NCBI GenBank assembly: GCA_920105625.2
Contig: OV050030.1
Coordinates: 322,386,531 to 322,450,530 of the forward strand
DNA: 64,000 nucleotides
From: Clusia tigrina
Taxonomy: Eukaryota; Arthropoda; Insecta; Diptera; Clusiidae
Direction: 5' to 3'
Positions 35,230 through 45,166 of the stretch are shown here, one piece after another. The position numbers were made by a program, and so were the translations under genes. The notes beneath the pieces are model-generated. The model was given only the letters and a program-made list of their open reading frames with translations. It made no database searches and was not told where the DNA came from. Positions within the stretch are counted from its first letter, which is position 1. Each line of letters starts with the position of its first letter.

Positions 35230-36090
35230 CGATGGCCAGAGAATGAATGCCAATAGCCAATAGCACCTTCCATTGTACCACCTTTTCGAATAATACGTCA
35301 GATATCGAGCTACCCCTTACTGTATGGAGAGCATTTGCATCACCCCCTAGTATACGACACACTCCGCAAGATTCACTGTTCGCTATTAACTTTCTTAGCA
35401 GGTCCGATGTGAATGGCCCAGGTCATCATGGGTGAGGTATATGAGGGCCAGTCGGTAGATAATTCCATTAGTTTTCAAAATGACCAGTGGGTGGTCTTCA
35501 TTACTGTAATAATGAATCTTGAAAACATCAAGTTGTGGTTTAGCAAGTATACACCTCCTGATTTTACTTACACTACTGGCTGTGTAAACCTTATACTCTG
35601 GAGTCCTCAGTCCACAAACTCTTCCTCCACTCACAAAGCCAGTCTATTCAGTAGTGCAGTCGAAGCTGTCTTACTGTAGTGGTGGTTTATTTGTAGAAGC
35701 TTCCTTTGCTACCAGCGCCGCGTGTGCATTTTCTTACGAGTCGTAAAGCAGCTCATTCTCTGAGTACATTCTTTTCAGGACCCCCAATCTTTCGTTAGAT
35801 CTTCGAGTTCCTTTTTATCAGCTGGTATCTTAATTTTTGTGTCTCGCGGTTGGCTCTCACAGTTTACAATTGCCCAAATTGCCTGGTAATTACTTTTCTC
35901 TATGGTTCTAGCGGTATTTGCAAGATTGACCATTCTTACTGACACTATTCTGTTCTACTGTTCTTCAACGAGGGTTTTTCCAATTATGATGCCATCCAGT
36001 ACAAGTTTTTGATCAGTCTCCACCACCCACAACTTCTTCTTTTCAACATCTCCGTCAATTTTGGCCCATATACTGACTTTTTTTTATTGT
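35230..36090 (-). pseudogene. LOA-type ORF1 end and endonuclease
   Basis: On the minus strand 36080-35800 gives WVVETDQKLVLDGIIIGKTLVEEQ and AIWAIVNCE, an ORF1 C-terminus. Then LLQINHHYSKTASTALLNRLA (35690-35650) opens an APE-type endonuclease, followed by KIRRCILAKPQLDVFKI, LVILKTNGIIYRLALIYLTHDD (35600-35400) and, in another frame, CKCSPY/ANALHTVRGSS near 35340. It is cut near 35230. Stops and shifts make it dead. Confidence 0.68.
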
Positions 36091-36186
36091 TTTTTCCGAA
36101 TTGAGGGGAAGTCTTCAAAAAGACACGAGGGGGTACGCACCACCGAAGAGTGTGAGATTTTTACTCACTAAAACAACCTCCCTAAC

Positions 36187-37492
36187 CTAATAGTTACGCC
36201 AAGCCTCAAAGGCCTGATAGTGATTTATTAAGGGTATTAAACATAAATATACAAGGAGAACTACTCGCAGTTTGAAAGAAAAAGTGTTATGATATAGAAT
36301 GGAGATACAAGAGAGTGAAATTCCTTGTTCTTCTTGCAGAAGCATTAAAGTGGAGAATGCTAAGCAAAAATTGAAGTTCCATGTAAAGGAACGTAGGCAA
36401 AACAATAGAAACCGCTTTTGAACTGATTCAATAGCATCAGAGTAACAAGCATATCTACGACACCAAAGAACACTTGCGTATTCTAATGATGGGTGTACCA
36501 GGAGTTTGGTAATAAAGGGGTTTTTGAACTCCTTTGCCCAGCATTTTAAGAAGGCTACAATAAGAAAAGCTTTGTTAACTATAGTTACAACGTCTTTACC
36601 AAAAGTAAGTTTGTGGTCAAAGGTCACACCTAATGTTCAATGATCAAGTCGCACATATAATCAACGGTTAACAATGGTTGATTGACAATGAAAGAAGGAT
36701 GAGCAGAGTGGGATGATCTGGAAAAACACATATGTTTGCATTTCTTGTAGTTTTGTTGCATACAATCTATATTGCACCAGTCACCAAGAACATTTAAATC
36801 ATCTTGAAGTAACTGAGATTCATTGGGGTTTTTAAATGAATGAAAAATTTGTACGTCATCAGCAAACATAAGAATGTTGCATTCGGATTTACGCGAAGGA
36901 AGGTCGTGGCACGCCAGAAGACGCAAGAAATTTATCAGATAATAACACCGCTGTGTCAAATATGATATTATCCATTTTAAAAGTAATGGTGGGAAATCGA
37001 AAGTCTATGGTTTACTACATCAAATGCCTTTCTAAAGTCAGTATAAATAACGTCTGTTTTCATACCCTTAGCAAAGCCATCTATCACGCGGCAAGAAAAT
37101 TCCAGCAGATTTGTGACAGTTGACTTTCCAGGCAGGAAACCATGCTGTTGGGAACCGATAAACATATGAGCATAGAACGATATTTGGGATGTTACGATTG
37201 CTTTCAGTTACTTAGGAAGAATACTAAGTTTCGCAATCCCTCGGTCATTTGATATTGCAGATTTACCTCCCGATTTATGCAGCGGTAAAATATATGACTT
37301 TTTCCAAATATCGGGAAATGACCATATACATATGAGAGAAACACTAAAAACTGAGGTAATCGGTGAGAGAAGCTCAAGACCACACTGCTTAAGAATAAAA
37401 GAAGGGATTAAATCGGGACCTGGAGTAAAATATGATTTCAGCTGAGATAAATGCTTGAGCACAATGTCCTCATCAATAATAGGTTGATTCAC
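36187..37492 (-). pseudogene. CR1/Jockey-like RT
   Basis: Four successive minus-strand frames cover an RT: 37492-37208 (TPGPDLIPSFILKQCG, WKKSYILPLHKSGGKSAISNDRGIAKLS), 37165-36977 (QQHGFLPGKSTVTNLLEF, TDVIYTDFRKAFDVVNHRL), 36959-36630 (ILMFADDVQIFH, the catalytic box; NYKKCKHMCFSR) and 36627-36187 (LTFGKDVVTIVNKAFLIVAFLKC, LVHPSLEYASVLWCRRYACYSDAIESVQKRFL). Order is complete with one frameshift at each join. The PGKSTVTNLLEF and TDFRKAFDxVNH wording is of the CR1/Jockey group rather than LOA. Confidence 0.82.
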
Positions 37493-37504
37493 TATGGCGG
37501 GTTG

Positions 37505-37950
37505 TATAGAGAAAGGATAACACTAGTTTACACCGAAAATGTACATTTGATGTATTATATATTTTCTTGATGATTTATGTATTTTCATCTGCTGAATTCG
37601 AAAATCAAGGTACAATTTTTTTTTTCATGGAATAGATTTTGAGATATTGTAATTTTTGTATTTTTTCGACCTTTTTTCACGTGACAAATCATATCTCGAG
37701 CTAGAAATGTCCGATTGAGTACCCAATGCAAGGTATTGAGATGGCGAACAAACATTTATAATCCGATCTTTGATTGGTAAAGCGGTTCAAAATATATCGA
37801 TGAAAATAGGGCACATTTTCAAAAAAATAATATTTTACAGTGATTCTGCGCCGGCGAAAAAGTACAAATCGTTGAACAAAACGTCTGGTTTCTCTTCATG
37901 TACGTAAAGATGATACTTTAACGTAAAAACTAAGACCAACTAGAAGAAAA
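37505..37950. other. Unassigned segment interrupting the CR1-like element
   Basis: Between the RT start and the pre-RT linker (minus text DEFEQCLGFIHSIAYNF at 38040-37980) lie about 450 bp with no coding resemblance. It replaces or splits the linker. No terminal inverted repeats were found. Confidence 0.4.
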
Positions 37951-37951
37951 C

Positions 37952-38560
37952 CTACCGAAAAATGACAAAGTTATAAGCAATTGAGTGAATAAATCCAAGA
38001 CATTGCTCGAATTCATCTAACAAGGTCCGGTTAAACAAAACCACTGCGCTATTAATCTCGCATGGGGACTGAGGAGAGGATATCTCCAAGAGAGCAGACC
38101 AGTCTGTACGATTGAACGACTCCTTCAATTTATTCAAATCAATAAAGGCAATCTGGCAGACACCTCCTACGTTGGATGGTGAGGATCTTCAGGAAACACC
38201 AAAGGATCAACAGAAGAAATTGAAATAAATTCCATTTCTTCCACAAAGACCAGATCAAGAAGTCTACCCATCTTATTATAGATTGAATTTATCTGCGAGA
38301 AGCCTAAATTGAAAATAGAGTTTATAAGCTCAGTATCATTTGAAAATGGGAAGAGTCTAATGGGATCATCACTTGAATGTTACCAACACAGAGATGGCAA
38401 ATAAGAATCACCCAAAATTAGGATTTAATCATTTGGTTTTAGTTTCTTAGCCAATAAGGAGAAAACTTCTAAGTGAGGCTGGTATATTTCCGGAGAAGAT
38501 CGCGGTAGTATATACGAATAGGACACATAAATATTCACGTTTTCCACTCTGATTTGCAAC
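37952..38560 (-). pseudogene. CR1-like endonuclease and linker
   Basis: Minus text from 38540 reads VNIYVSYSYILPRSSPEIYQPHLEVFSLLAKKLKPND, ILGDSYLPSL, then NSIFNLGFSQINSIYNKMGRLLDLVFVEE, the middle and later blocks of an APE-type endonuclease, followed by LKESFNRTDWSALLEIS (38130-38080). Frame shifts are frequent. With the RT just downstream it forms one element of which the first part of the endonuclease is lost at 38560. Confidence 0.68.
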
Positions 38561-38574
38561 TACGAAGTCGTGCG

Positions 38575-39480
38575 TCATTGTGTGGTGCCGATAGTGATTT
38601 TTCGTGTAACTTTTCCAGGCACCGGTGCATCATCTCCAGTTGCCGTAAACAATCTTATTCCCAGAAGCGGCTCGATTACCCGAACGAGATCGCTTCTGAT
38701 TATGGAATGTGATGCGCCCGTATCCAATGTTACAACAATTTTTCTTCCGTTTATTACACTGTTGACAATTAGGCTGTTGATTTTCCGTGTCATCTGAGAA
38801 ACGAAGATTCTGGGGCTACGTGTTGTGGGAGTTAGATCATGCCCCTCGAAACTGAATGCATTTACTTTGTCGACGGCTTATCAACATTTTCTGATTCCCT
38901 ATTTTGAAATCTGATTCCCTATTTTAGAATGATGCAGAACGTTTGCGTCTCGACTGACAATTACGAGACATGTGTCCGATCTCTTCGCAGGTAAAGCATA
39001 TGCCGATGAAACTTAGCCCGCTTTCGACTCTTACCTCTCGGACATTTCTTGCATCTGCTGTGAGTTCTGTTCCGCTAGTCGAGTAAGTCGTGTTTCACTC
39101 TGCTGTAACTGTTCTTTGACCTCCTCTTTGACTGCTTGTTTGACAGATTCAGCACTCTTTTCAGCGTCTTGTTTGACGGATGCAACACTCTTTTCGACTG
39201 ATTCAGCATTTTGTTGTAACTGCAGCTGTATTACCCCGATAAGTGCACTCATGTCAAAGTTTCCATTATTAGTTCCAAGAGGTAGTTTTTCCTCTCGAGA
39301 TGTCGTATGCTCTTCAAATTGGAATTCATGCTCATCGACGTCTATACCCTACTCCTCTAAAGCGCTTCTTAACCGCTCCTACAACTCCGTTTTATGCCCT
39401 TGTGTTTGCTATTTTAAACGCTCAAGCTCCTTCTTGAGCTGCTCCAATCACAGTTTCTCAAATTTAACCATTGTTTATTA
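38575..39480 (-). pseudogene. CsRn1-like gypsy Gag and protease start
   Basis: From right to left on the minus strand: a charged coiled-coil region (39252-39031: heptads of EKSVASVKQDAEKSAESVKQ), a knuckle ICFTCEEIGHMSRNCQSR (39005-38945) and the protease VVTLDTGASHSIIRSDLV (about 38745-38690) that runs to a stop at 38575. The primer site and an LTR follow immediately to the right, so this is the 5' part of an element whose pol has been lost at about 38570. Confidence 0.75.
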
Positions 39481-39491
39481 CAGATACACAA

Positions 39492-39508
39492 TCCCACTTC
39501 TGACACCA
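39492..39508 (-). promoter_or_regulatory. Primer binding site, tRNA-Leu type
   Basis: On the minus strand TGGTGTCAGAAGTGGGA lies two bases inside the LTR end. TGGTGTCAGAAG-type sites pair with tRNA-Leu in several gypsy lineages. Confidence 0.6.
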
Positions 39509-39510
39509 AT

Positions 39511-40050
39511 TGTTACCAAATTGCCCTCCTGATAATTTATATTGTTACGAAATTACCCTCCTGACAATTTATTCTTAACTCTCAATACTCGGATTCGTAC
39601 CACTGGATTGTGTAGTAAACAAACAATCGTTGGTTAAATTAAAATAATTAACTTTATTTAAATATTGCAATTACACAATTAATATTACATACTTAATATT
39701 AGGCTTCAAGTTCACTTTATTGCAATTTGCAGTTTATTTAATAATTCATTAATTACTTTATTACTTCTTAGTACTGCAACTGCTATAAGTGAAATGCGCG
39801 ATGTACACACTGTTAGGATTAAAATTCAACTGCCTCTGTGTTTTAATAGGTTGGTGGCTTATATACCTTTTGAATAGTTGAAGACGAAAATTCTAGAATA
39901 TTCTCTACCCTATTAAAGAAGTTTCTCGAATCTTATCTACACCTCGAAAGAGGTTTCTTGAGTAAGCTTTGACTTTCCAGAACATTCTAGACCATTATCT
40001 ACACTTCGAAAGAAGTTTTTATGTGCTTGGATTGAATCTTGACTTAAATA
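39511..40050 (-). repeat. LTR of the CsRn1-like element, right limit uncertain
   Basis: Starts (plus orientation) TGTTACCAAATTGCCCTCC next to the primer site. Its first 64 bp are a tandem duplication of a 32-bp unit (ATTGTTACCAAATTGCCC then ATTGTTACGAAATTACCC). Sequence with TATAAA-like and GAAGTTTCTCGAA repeats follows. The right end should be near 40050-40100, where integrase text of another copy begins. Confidence 0.55.
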
Positions 40051-40109
40051 CATATTGTGAGGCACAATTATTATCCCATCAAACTCCAGATGGGATAATA
40101 AAAGTATGC

Positions 40110-40504
40110 AATCATATATGTTTCACTGCCCTCCGCTTAATCTTCTCGGTCCTTTGGCAGCTGTACACTTGTCACATGCACTAATCTAGTCAACTGCTGA
40201 TTGCTGGCAACTAACGCCATCAAATCGTGTTTTAATTTTCTCGACTGTTTTTGTTATTCCCAAATGCCCTCCGCTCGGTCCACTATGGTATTCCTTGAGA
40301 ATTTCGCTTATTCTTGCCTTGGGTACCAGACACGAGTTCTTCGTTTTTTCCATCTTCGCTCTCCCACAGGCTGGATAGACATACATCTTGCAACATTAAG
40401 CTATTCCATTGAGCCCAATATGCTTTAGTTACGGGACTTTCGATCGAGATTTCATTCCATTCTGGTCGTTTTCCTTCTTTCTTACTTGACACGATATTTG
40501 CCAA
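40110..40504 (-). pseudogene. Gypsy integrase zinc-binding domain
   Basis: Minus frames read RPEWNEISIESPVTKAYWAQW, then KARISEILKEYHSGPSGGHLGITKTVEKIKTRF and, after a stop, ISACDKCTAAKGPRR. The H...H...CxxC arrangement is that of the HHCC domain. The catalytic core is cut by the LTR boundary near 40100. Because it lies on the 5' side of an LTR that leads a separate gag, the two belong to different copies. Confidence 0.7.
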
Positions 40505-40623
40505 TTTTGAGTCATTTCGTTGTTTCCCCTTGTATTTTCTCTGCTGTCCATTCTTCGCCTGGTAAAACAGCCATTAAGCGGGCATCGACTATTCCTTTTT
40601 TCCCTTCAGCCTTAGAATAGTGC

Positions 40624-41530
40624 TTACATTGCATATTGCAAGGACGTCGTGATAATGCACCAGCATTCCTCTATTATAAAATCATAGCTTTGCAGTCTCT
40701 TAATCCGTCTCGCCAACTGACTTGCATCTCTGTCCAAAAAAAATTTATCGCCAGGAATTGGATACGTTAGGATCGGGGCTGTACACAATAGCTCTTTCAG
40801 TCTGTTGAAAGTCTTCTCCTGTTCGCTTTTCCACTCAAAAGGACAATTCTTCCTCGTTAATTCATGCAGACTACCAGCCACGTCTGCAAAGCCTGGAACA
40901 AAGCGTCTGTAATAGGTGCAAAGACCCAAGAAGCTGCGTAGCTCATGCAAACTAGTTGGTTTTGGCCACTCTCTTACTGAGTCTATCTTATCTGGAGCTG
41001 TGTCTACCCCTTCAGGTGTGACTATGTCCAAGGTACTAGACTTCTCTCTTGAATAAAGAGGATTTCTTTGCGCTCAGCCTCAACCCTGGAACTCCTAATC
41101 GCATCAATACTTCTTCCAAATTCTTCAAGTGGTCCTTGAAGTCCTTTCCCATAACGAGGATGTCATCTAGGTACACCAGACACGTTTACTAGTGGAGACA
41201 TTTTAGCACATGTTCCATTAGGCGTTCAAATATAGCTGAAGCATTACACAGTCCGAATGGCATCACCAAAAATTGCCATAGTCCATCACCGGCACTGATT
41301 GCTGACTTTCCTTATCTTCTTCGTCTAATACCACTTGCCAATATCCGCTTTGTAAACTCAACGTGGAGAACCAATTTGAACCAGAAAGTGTGTCCAAGGT
41401 ATCGTCGATGCGAGGTAATTGATAACTATCTTCTTTCGTGTGGGCCACCCTTCTTCTTGGCTAATACCACTGGATATCCAGGGGCTTGCTGATGGCTCAG
41501 TGACGTTGTTCTGACGTTGCTCTTCTCTAT
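40624..41530 (-). pseudogene. CsRn1-like gypsy RT
   Basis: Minus text from 41470 reads RRVAHTKEDSYQLPRIDDTLDTLSGSNWFSTLSLQSGYWQV (catalytic Asp of TLDL changed to Ser), then LVYLDDILV (YLDD box, about 41180-41155), then frame 41031-40624 with IDSVREWPKPTSLHELRSFLGLCTYYRRFVPGFA (connection) and DRDASQLA at the RNase H start, where LDTDAS would be expected. Frame breaks at about 41040 and 41260. Confidence 0.8.
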
Positions 41531-41627
41531 TCGCCAGAGGTACGAAATCACAATATCAATGTAATCGATTTTTGCTTTTTTGGCGACGCAGTTAAAAAAG
41601 GATTAACTAAATAAACAAATATATGTA

Positions 41628-42805
41628 CACTTACCCGCATAAATCTGCGTACAATGCAAAAAATTGGGAAATTATGAATTAAATTGCAAATATCTCAGTT
41701 AATATTTTGGGAATTGAACCAAGCATTGTTTTTTTTCTATTGTCATACAATTCTCCGTTTGTTACGTAAACTTTTACAGATTATAAATACAAAGAATTAC
41801 AGCTTTTTTCGTTTTTTCGAGATACGTTTAGAAAATTACATCCACAAAAGCCTGCATACAAAAAGCTTTTAACAAAGAAAATTATGTTTTATGATCCACT
41901 AGTATTTTGTAGGGTAAGCCTTTCTCATGAGTACCTCTGGCATGGCGTCGACGAGTTTTTTTTGGCTGTAATTTGCCCCATTCTTCCACTATTGTGTCCT
42001 CAAGCATAGTTTTTGAGGTAATAGTTGTTGGGTTCAGGTCCGGAGATTAATGAAAATGACGTTGTTCCAAAATTCTGGGGGCTTAGAGACATATTCATTA
42101 GCGCAATCCATACACTTCTGCTTATTTACATCTGAAATGTATGGCTTCTTACGGGCCACTCGGCTATGATACCCGGCTTTTTTTCAAAACTCTGCGCTTT
42201 GTCTCCGGAAAATATTTTGGAAAACCTTTCCACATTTCAATTTTCATTTGGTGAGCAGTCATTCTTCTCGCTTTGTTCAAAAAGGCGGACGACCATCAGG
42301 GGGTTTTGATAGGATGGAACCAGTTGAAAGATAGTTTTTTATTACTTTCGGAACTGATGAGTGACCTCTGCCTACGGCTTGTCCAATTGCACGCAGAGAT
42401 TTAGTTTCATTGTACAGCTTTAAAATTATTTTTCTTTGATCAGTACAGATTACTTTTCCTTTTTTTCCATGGCTTTATTAGGATCAACTTACTTTTCCAA
42501 TTGTCTCAAAAATACTAAAACAAGCAAATTTAGCTGTTCGGTAACGTTCATCGCGTATTGATCATAAGATGCAACTGTATGCAGACTTTTGTGGGTATTT
42601 TTTTCGCCATATTTCAGTTGAAAATGAATCAAAAGTAAATTTCTTAGTATTACATATGCGAAAAAGTGTTAGTATTTAGGAAAAATGTCTAACAAAAAAA
42701 AAAAAAAATCATCGGTTGTTCAAAACCAAATAAATTAACTGGAATATTAGCGATCCAAATTATAACTTCGGAATTTTTCATTACGCAGAGATATGCGAGC
42801 AAATG
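41628..42805 (-). mobile_element. Tc1/mariner element with ~230-bp inverted termini, TSD TA
   Basis: Left end TACACTTACCCGCATAAATC and right end (minus) TACATTTGCTCGCATATC align and the similarity continues inward for about 230 bp on each side, ending in CCACAAAAGCCTGCATAC (41849) versus CCACAAAAGTCTGCATAC (minus of 42570-42587). TA flanks it at 41626-41627 and 42806-42807. The long termini resemble the Minos/Bari-type arrangement. A broken transposase lies between. The outer 25 bp are the better conserved part of the termini. Confidence 0.8.
41890..42475 (-). pseudogene. Tc1-like transposase, internally deleted
   Basis: Minus text begins KKGKVICTDQRKIILKLYNE, then SLRAIGQAVGRGHSSVPKVI (DNA-binding domain), later KKAGYHSRVARKKPYISDVNKQKCMDCANEYVSKPPEFWNNVIF (the strand leading to the first catalytic Asp), then directly to a C-terminal block with KLVDAMPEVLMRKAYPTKY. 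The DDE core between is deleted. A start codon at about 42475 (MEKKGK) fits the family. Confidence 0.75.
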
Positions 42806-42952
42806 TATGTAGATTCACATTTCACATTTCTCTTTTGAAATCTTTTATATCATATTTCAGAATAACCAGAATTATAAAATATATTTAGTTAAATACATGA
42901 AAAAGTGTTTGTTTTCCAGAAATATATATATTTATTATATTTTTCATTACAG

Positions 42953-43095
42953 CAATGAAACCGCATGAAATTCAAGAGAAACTAGGTTTAACCAGGATAC
43001 GAGACCGTAACTGGTACGTTCAACCATCATGTGCTACAACTGGAGATGGTCTATATGAAGGACTTACATGGCTCACTTCAAATCATAAATTATGA
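42953..43095 (+). CDS. Arf51F: Last coding exon of Arf6 (Arf51F) GTPase
   Basis: A splice acceptor TTTTCATTACAG precedes CA ATG AAA CCG; the exon encodes [46 protein letters not shown] and a TGA at 43093-43095. This matches the C-terminus of Arf6 proteins almost residue for residue, including the [13 protein letters not shown] block that forms the last guanine-contacting loop. The first two bases complete a split codon (G/CA, Ala). Arf6 regulates plasma-membrane and endosomal traffic and actin remodelling. The upstream exons are not in the window on this strand, so the adjacent intron extends at least back into the TE cluster and may hold much of it. No disabling change is visible. Confidence 0.9.
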
Positions 43096-43290
43096 GAATG
43101 TGGAGTTTATTTTAAAAAATTTTAAATTAAAGAAGAATTGTTATTAGTCTCATTTATAATGGAGTACCATTAATAATCAAGAATTTGTAAAATATAATTT
43201 ATAATTAGAATATTGAAATTGAAATATGTTAGAAGACTTCTGTCAAGTCCTCAATAAAAATAATTGTAAATAAAAATTTAAATAAAATCA
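43096..43290 (+). promoter_or_regulatory. Arf6 3' UTR with polyadenylation signals
   Basis: AT-rich sequence after the stop codon with AATAAA at 43253-43258, 43269-43274 and 43281-43286; the first is the likely cleavage signal, giving a 3' UTR of about 180 bp. Later AATAAA hexamers at 43396 and 43461 could serve longer forms. Confidence 0.6.
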
Positions 43291-43489
43291 ACTAATATTC
43301 ATCGCTGAAGTAACTTAAATAAAAAAAATAAAAAAATCAACAAATTAAAAACAATTATATATAATTTTTATTTAATTTTTGTACTTGTTAGTATTTAATA
43401 AATGTAGAAATCAGTAGGTTGAAAAACGAAATGATTGTATTAAAAACTTTAGTTAAGTAAAATAAATCGAAATTGTCTTTTACACCCAG

Positions 43490-43645
43490 TAATGAAGTTT
43501 TGTGTGGTTAAGGCCACTGCGCCATCGTAAGTTGTAAGATTGTACGAAAACATGTACTGTGTAGTAGGCACTGCATACAAGTGACCCATATAACCCACAC
43601 TTTCATCCAAAAAACTCGGAGAAATCTTGGCTTTAAAGAACCTAA
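43490..43645 (-). other. Unassigned minus-strand open segment, possible exon
   Basis: Minus text reads ISPSFLDESVGYMGHLYAVPTTQYMF then SYNLTTYDGAVALTTQNFITG, well-formed protein-like sequence in contrast to the AT-rich surroundings. A possible acceptor (CTTTAAAG) lies before it, and GGTGTAAAAG after it could be a donor; reading on, it ends at a TAA near 43460. It would be a tail-to-tail neighbour of Arf6. I do not recognise the family; it could also be TE-derived. Confidence 0.35.
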
Positions 43646-43661
43646 TTTAAATTCATTATCT

Positions 43662-43867
43662 TCTTGAATACCTAACGGTGAACGAACGAGAGAAAACACG
43701 CAGTGTGTACCGTGATTACAATAAGGGGGTCTATTTGGCACTCTCAAGTATACAAAGGTAATGTTAATATGTAATAGACAAAGATTGAGAAAAATGTGAA
43801 AAGAAATACGAAAATCTTTATGTTGCGATTACACCTCACAGCAAACATTCAACTCTTCTCCTCAACA
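43662..43867 (-). repeat. Copia-family LTR
   Basis: On the minus strand it begins TGTTGAGGAGAAG and ends TCGTTCGTTCACCGTTAGG then TATTCAAGA. The copia 5' LTR at 49872-49957 shares TATTTCTTTTCACA and TCGTTCGTTCGCCGTTACG and its TGTTGA start. The 3' copy is longer by about 120 bp in the middle. Probably the 3' LTR of the copia at 44700-49957. Confidence 0.55.
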
Positions 43868-44068
43868 TACATTTTATAATATAATGATTTTAAAAAACTA
43901 TTGCATCAAGAGGAATTTTCTGGTCACGCACTGGTCTAAAAATTCAGATCCTTCCTCTTCCTTATTAGGTTCGTTATTGTTTTCATATTCTTCTTTCAAT
44001 ATTTAAAGGATAATAATGTTTTTTTTTTGGGGTATTTAAATGGAACTTTGTGTGGGAGAGCACTCCCC

Positions 44069-44269
44069 TGATATGTCGCTGCAGAGAGCTAGCATCCTTG
44101 TAGCTTTTTAAGCTATTGAACCTGGGGCACTGGTAGCGGCCGTCCGGATTGATGAACTTGAACAGGTACGAGAACTTCACCTCATACCAATAGTCGCGTA
44201 TTAAGGAGTGCGGCGGTGGCGGCGGAGGTGTTTGACTGGAGTTGGTGGTGGTGGTGGAGGAGCTGGAGC
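44069..44269 (-). pseudogene. lola-like C2HC zinc-finger alternative exon, degenerate
   Basis: On the minus strand an acceptor (GCATTTCCAG, 44270-44279) leads into a Ser/Thr and Pro-rich stretch (SSSSTTTTNSSQTPPPPPP), then HSLIRDYWYEVKFSYLF, then GRYQCPRFNSLKSYKDASSLQRHIR. The last block is the finger found in the many alternative 3' exons of the BTB transcription factor lola (GRYxCPxCxKxYKxxSSLxRHxRYECG). Here the second Cys is replaced and similarity ends after HIRG, where YECG would stand, so the finger is not functional. The sequence upstream of the acceptor looks intronic. It lies between copia RNase H text and a copia LTR, so it was captured into, or left beside, that element. Confidence 0.6.
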
Positions 44270-44695
44270 CTGGAAATGCAATCAAATACATTTATTTGTA
44301 GAGTTCTCGTGGAGAAATGAGGAGCAAACAAAATTTAAATATAGAAAAAAGTTCTCAACAAATTAACTAAGTTTGTGTATTTTGTTTTGTTTTTCTTTTT
44401 TAAATAGCTTTTTCAATACATTTTTTTAGATTTAGTTTCAATTTTTTTTTTTTTTTTCTTTTTTAGTTTAGCATTAAATTTGAATTTGATTTGCAAACTA
44501 GCATAAACAGGGTGATTTTTTAGGAGCGTTTGTAAGTTCGCTAAGCTCAGGCAGTTCAAAGGAAAACATTAGAAAAGTAACTCGGTGGCAAAAAAACAAA
44601 ACAAAATAATGTGAAAGGGCGTTGAAGAAGAGAAGGAAATCATAAAATCATAAATTGAGTTGAGTAATATTATTAGTGAAAATGATATTTACATT
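44270..44695. other. Intron-like AT-rich sequence upstream of the lola-like exon
   Basis: Poly-T/poly-A-rich text without coding signal (T run 44440-44462). It ends where copia RNase H text starts near 44700. Confidence 0.4.
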
Positions 44696-44699
44696 TTTT

Positions 44700-45166
44700 T
44701 GTTTAGTGTGTAGCCTCGGCTAAGGCCATGTACTCAGCCTCTGCTGCTGATTGCGACCGTATGATGCTTCTTGGATTCCCAAGAGAACACTCTTCCACCT
44801 AGAAAATATAAAAACCAGTATATGATCTGCGGTCATAGCAGTCAGTACCCCAATCAGCGTCTACAATTGTATTGGCTCTCCAGTTTGTATTGTAGTTTGT
44901 AATCTGACTTTTGAACTAAGTATGGTATTACATGTTTGATGCCTGCTTCATGCTCAACGTGAGGGTTGGTATTGCGCTGTGCCAAATTACTTACCGAATG
45001 AAGTGTATGGGGTATTGTTGTGAGGGCAATATACATCAAAGAACCAATCGCAGGCTGGTAGTTTGTAGGGTTCGATATCTTGCAGTTATCGTCATAACAG
45101 ATTACTTTATAACCGGCATCGAGTGGCATTGCTATCGGTGGACATATATCCATGTTGATCTCGCAG
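44700..45166 (-). pseudogene. Copia RNase H end, downstream of a Jockey insertion
   Basis: Minus text reads MPLDAGYKVICYDDNCK, NYQPAIGSLMYIALTTIPHTLHSVSNLAQRN, EHEAGIKHVIPYL and later EECSLGNPRSI and AEAEYMALAEATH, matching the final RT/RNase H region of Drosophila-type copia. It is the continuation of the frame broken at 47289 and stops short at about 44700; the last 80 or so codons of pol are missing. Confidence 0.85.
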
